NCBI GenBank assembly: GCA_023228285.1
Contig: JALOBM010000029.1
Span: forward strand, 1-26,661
From: Candidatus Cloacimonadota bacterium
GTDB lineage: Bacteria; Cloacimonadota; Cloacimonadia; Cloacimonadales; Cloacimonadaceae
Direction: 5' to 3'
Length of the DNA stretch: 26,661 nt
The notes below the pieces were generated by a model that did no database searches, was not told the origin of the DNA, and saw nothing but the letters and a program-made list of their open reading frames with translations. The translations under genes were made by a program, and so were the position numbers. Below, piece by piece: positions 25,278 through 26,661 of the stretch (its first letter is position 1; every line of letters starts with the position of its first letter).

Positions 25278-25941
25278 CCTAAAACACCCCATATTCCAAA
25301 ACACTCTGAAACAGATTGCCACCATAGCTGGCTTGATTCATCGTTACGGATGGGCTGAGGCTAATGCCGGAAACCTGAGCATCGATGTAACCGAAACCGT
25401 GAAACAACACATGTTTACCGAACTGAACTGGTTTATTGTCTCCCGAAGCGGTAGCCGTTACCGCCAAACTGCGCTGAATCCCCTGGAAAACATGATGCTG
25501 ATAGCCTGTTCCGATGCCGAAGATAACTACTTCCCGGAAGATGCCATACCTACAAGTGAATGGATCAGCCATCGCTGTCTGCAAATGCAACATAGCAACT
25601 TTAAGGTGATCCTTCACACTCATCCTGCGGAGATCATCGCATTATCGAACCTGGAACTGGGAAAAGATGTTAATTCACTCAATAGTAAACTCTGCGAATT
25701 GCTTCCGGAATTGCCACTATATCTTCCTGAAGGAGTGGCAATTGCTCCCAGGGCAGCTCCTGGTTCCCAAGAATTGTGCGAGCTAAGCCTGCAAACTCTG
25801 GAAAACCGTAAAGCGCTAATTTGGTCTGGACATGGACTATTGGCCTTTGCCAACGATCTGGATGAAGCCTTGGATTATCTGGAGATTGTTACCAAAGCAG
25901 CCAGGATATTGCTGTTAAACGGCTCGCAGAAGAGTTCTTAG
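25261..25941 (+). CDS. Class II aldolase/adducin-like (RhaD-like)
   Basis: Zinc-dependent class II aldolase fold of about 226 residues. GWAEANAGNLSI near the N-terminus matches the phosphate-binding GGNLS-type loop. HTHP (H119, H121) and the later WSGHG (H191) supply the three metal-binding His residues. PEGVAIAPRAAPGSQEL resembles the corresponding stretch of rhamnulose-1-phosphate aldolase (RhaD), the closest family I recognise. No rhamnose pathway genes are nearby, and it is somewhat shorter than E. coli RhaD (274), so another sugar phosphate or a non-aldolase role is possible. ATG 25261 (or 25264) is chosen over GTG 25219, which would add 14 residues lacking family similarity; neither has a strong Shine-Dalgarno. 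It overlaps the ligase gene and ends the plus-strand row. Confidence 0.82.
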   Translation: MMQISDLKHPIFQNTLKQIATIAGLIHRYGWAEANAGNLSIDVTETVKQHMFTELNWFIVSRSGSRYRQTALNPLENMMLIACSDAEDNYFPEDAIPTSEWISHRCLQMQHSNFKVILHTHPAEIIALSNLELGKDVNSLNSKLCELLPELPLYLPEGVAIAPRAAPGSQELCELSLQTLENRKALIWSGHGLLAFANDLDEALDYLEIVTKAARILLLNGSQKSS

Positions 25942-25979
25942 TTCTTAGTTAATTAGTTCTGCGGTGCTGCAGTGCTGCA
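25933..25979. repeat. Short tandem repeats spanning the aldolase stop codon
   Basis: AGTTCTT is repeated at 25933-25939 and 25940-25946, followed by the variants AGTTAATT and AGTTCTG up to 25961. GTGCTGCA is then repeated exactly at 25964-25971 and 25972-25979. The first copy includes the last codons of the aldolase gene, so the array grew out of, or into, the gene end. Confidence 0.7.
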
Positions 25980-26032
25980 GTTGAATACTTCGCCTCGCTT
26001 TCGCTTTTGAACCTCGTTGAGGGTTCGAGCCG

Positions 26033-26115
26033 ACTGAAGAAGAATCCTGTGGATTCTGTGGCAAATCGGAGTTTGCCACACCAAAGCTTCTATGCTTTCC
26101 CTTGAGGACTTCAGT
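26033..26115. repeat. Cloverleaf-like hairpin array
   Basis: A 7-bp closing stem ACTGAAG / CTTCAGT (26033-26039, 26109-26115) encloses three perfect hairpins. They are AGAATCC/GGATTCT with a 3-nt loop (26041-26057), TGTGGCAAA/TTTGCCACA with a 6-nt loop (26057-26080, sharing one base with the first), and AAAGC/GCTTT with a 6-nt loop (26083-26098). A further imperfect hairpin (26009-26026) precedes it. It is not a tRNA. It could be an RNA fold or a mobile palindromic repeat; the strand is not determined. Confidence 0.6.
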
Positions 26116-26187
26116 AGGCACGTCTCTAGGAACCCACGTGTATCAGTTCGATCTGCGTGCTATTCATCCTCCTTACCTAAAGCTGTG

Positions 26188-26255
26188 ATGAAGTAGATAT
26201 CAAGCCGTTATCAAGCAGTGACCACTCGACGATAACCCGATGATATCTACTTCAT
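26188..26255. repeat. Dispersed modular palindrome, copy C (extended arms)
   Basis: The 52-bp core (26196-26247) has the same modules and 4-nt spacers as the other copies. In reverse complement its central AGTGGTCACT is identical to copy B. Here the outer arms lengthen to a perfect 15-bp pair (26188-26202 with 26241-26255), symmetric about 26221.5, making a 68-bp nearly symmetric element. It lies about 250 bp past the aldolase stop. Confidence 0.9.
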
Positions 26256-26500
26256 ATCAAGACGATGCAAAGGCCATAATTGAGCCAAGATGGTAATAAC
26301 TGTTCCAGCAACCACCGCTCTACCCTATACGGACTCAGAATGCTCGTGTGAATGCCACAATCCCACAAAGAAGCTCTTAAGCTTCGCTCAAGTGGTGCTC
26401 AAGATACCGATAGGTTGTGCGGGAGAGGATAGATAAGTGGAAGGGATTAGTAATGCAAATTAAGCTAATAAGCACAGTAGAGACCCAAGAAAGGGGAGGG

Positions 26501-26526
26501 AAAAAACGTAGCATCGGAATGCTACG
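26501..26526 (-). terminator. Intrinsic terminator, minus strand, no gene visible
   Basis: A perfect 8-bp stem CGTAGCAT / ATGCTACG with a 4-nt loop (26507-26526) is preceded on the plus strand by six A (26501-26506). Read on the minus strand this is a classic hairpin followed by TTTTTT. It implies a minus-strand transcript entering from beyond the right edge or starting within 26527-26661. Confidence 0.8.
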
Positions 26527-26661
26527 ATACTGGATGCGCGCCTGACCTTATCCCCGAAATTTACACCAGCAGAAGAGTGACACATGGGTCAGCAACAGCC
26601 GTTTTTTCTGATCAAAAATTTCCCGCTTTACAGCAGGAGCTTGTCGGGAGAATTTGTTGCT

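Larger units (their letters stand above)
25942..26661. other. Long non-coding right edge, rich in repeats and hairpins
   Basis: No credible protein gene is visible in these 720 bp. They hold short tandem repeats just after the aldolase stop (25933-25979), a cluster of hairpins (26009-26115), palindrome copy C (26188-26255), a small hairpin GAAGC/GCTTC (26370-26385), a minus-strand terminator (26501-26526) and further hairpins at 26602-26638. On the minus strand one frame is open from the window edge to a TAA near 26536 (about 42 codons), too short and unusual to call. Confidence 0.65.

Noticed and set aside
26017..26035. GGTTCGAGCC, which looks like a tRNA T-arm
   Set aside because: The flanking bases do not form a 5-bp T stem, and no acceptor, D or anticodon arms can be drawn around it.
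26130..26160. CAGTTCGATCTG, a second T-loop look-alike
   Set aside because: Only three base pairs can form around the loop and no other tRNA arms are present.
1..26661. CRISPR arrays, insertion sequences, integrases, rRNA
   Set aside because: No regularly spaced direct repeats of CRISPR type, no transposase or recombinase reading frame and no rRNA-like stretch could be found on either strand.

Overview
The window looks like chromosome from a Gram-negative anaerobe of the Candidatus Cloacimonadota (WWE1) type or a close relative in the wider Fibrobacterota-Chlorobi-Bacteroidota neighbourhood. The strongest pointers are an exported protein ending in a PNPFNPET-type secretion/sorting tail, several lipoproteins, and a CsgG-like plus LPP20-like outer-membrane pair. 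No rRNA, tRNA, CRISPR array or complete insertion sequence is visible, so the assignment is an inference.

Minus strand, 13056 down to 353: one long co-directional run. It begins with three housekeeping genes (prfB, uppS, cdsA). An exported sorting-tail protein and an EamA-type transporter follow. Then comes a surface-glycan block: a Wzx-like flippase, two GT4-type glycosyltransferases, a GT9 (heptosyltransferase-like) enzyme, a Stp1-like glycosyltransferase and a Gfo/Idh/MocA sugar-nucleotide oxidoreductase. Many junctions overlap (ATGA or 8-38 bp), and a hairpin terminator at 312-333 closes the run. UppS makes the undecaprenyl carrier on which such glycans are built, and CdsA makes CDP-diacylglycerol, so much of the run serves envelope construction. 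No Wzy polymerase or O-antigen ligase is seen.

Plus strand, 13569 to 25941: two to three transcription units devoted to the envelope. The first holds a CsgG-like lipoprotein and an LPP20-like lipoprotein (ATGA-coupled). The second holds a 1088-residue fusion of a TerB-like region, FHA-like repeats and an ABCG-type transporter, followed by a helical lipoprotein and a hairpin terminator. The third is a four-gene cassette (20478-23723) whose junctions are all ATGA overlaps. It encodes two polytopic membrane proteins, a DUF6754-like protein with FN3-like, TM and cytosolic domains, and a protein with an extracytoplasmic domain between two TM helices. This is the best candidate here for an undescribed membrane complex. 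An acyl-CoA/acyl-ACP-synthetase-like ligase and a RhaD-like class II aldolase follow.

Non-coding DNA is concentrated at 1-352, 2571-2992, 13057-13568 and 25942-26661. Three of these four gaps (1-352, 13057-13568, 25942-26661) carry a copy of the same 52-bp modular palindrome, at 148-199, 13300-13351 and 26196-26247. Its five conserved blocks are separated by variable spacers of exactly 4 nt. The right-hand gap also holds a cloverleaf-like multi-hairpin array and a strong minus-strand terminator belonging to no visible gene.

Gene starts were moved from the longest ORF to an internal start wherever a Shine-Dalgarno, a gene overlap or family alignment supported it.
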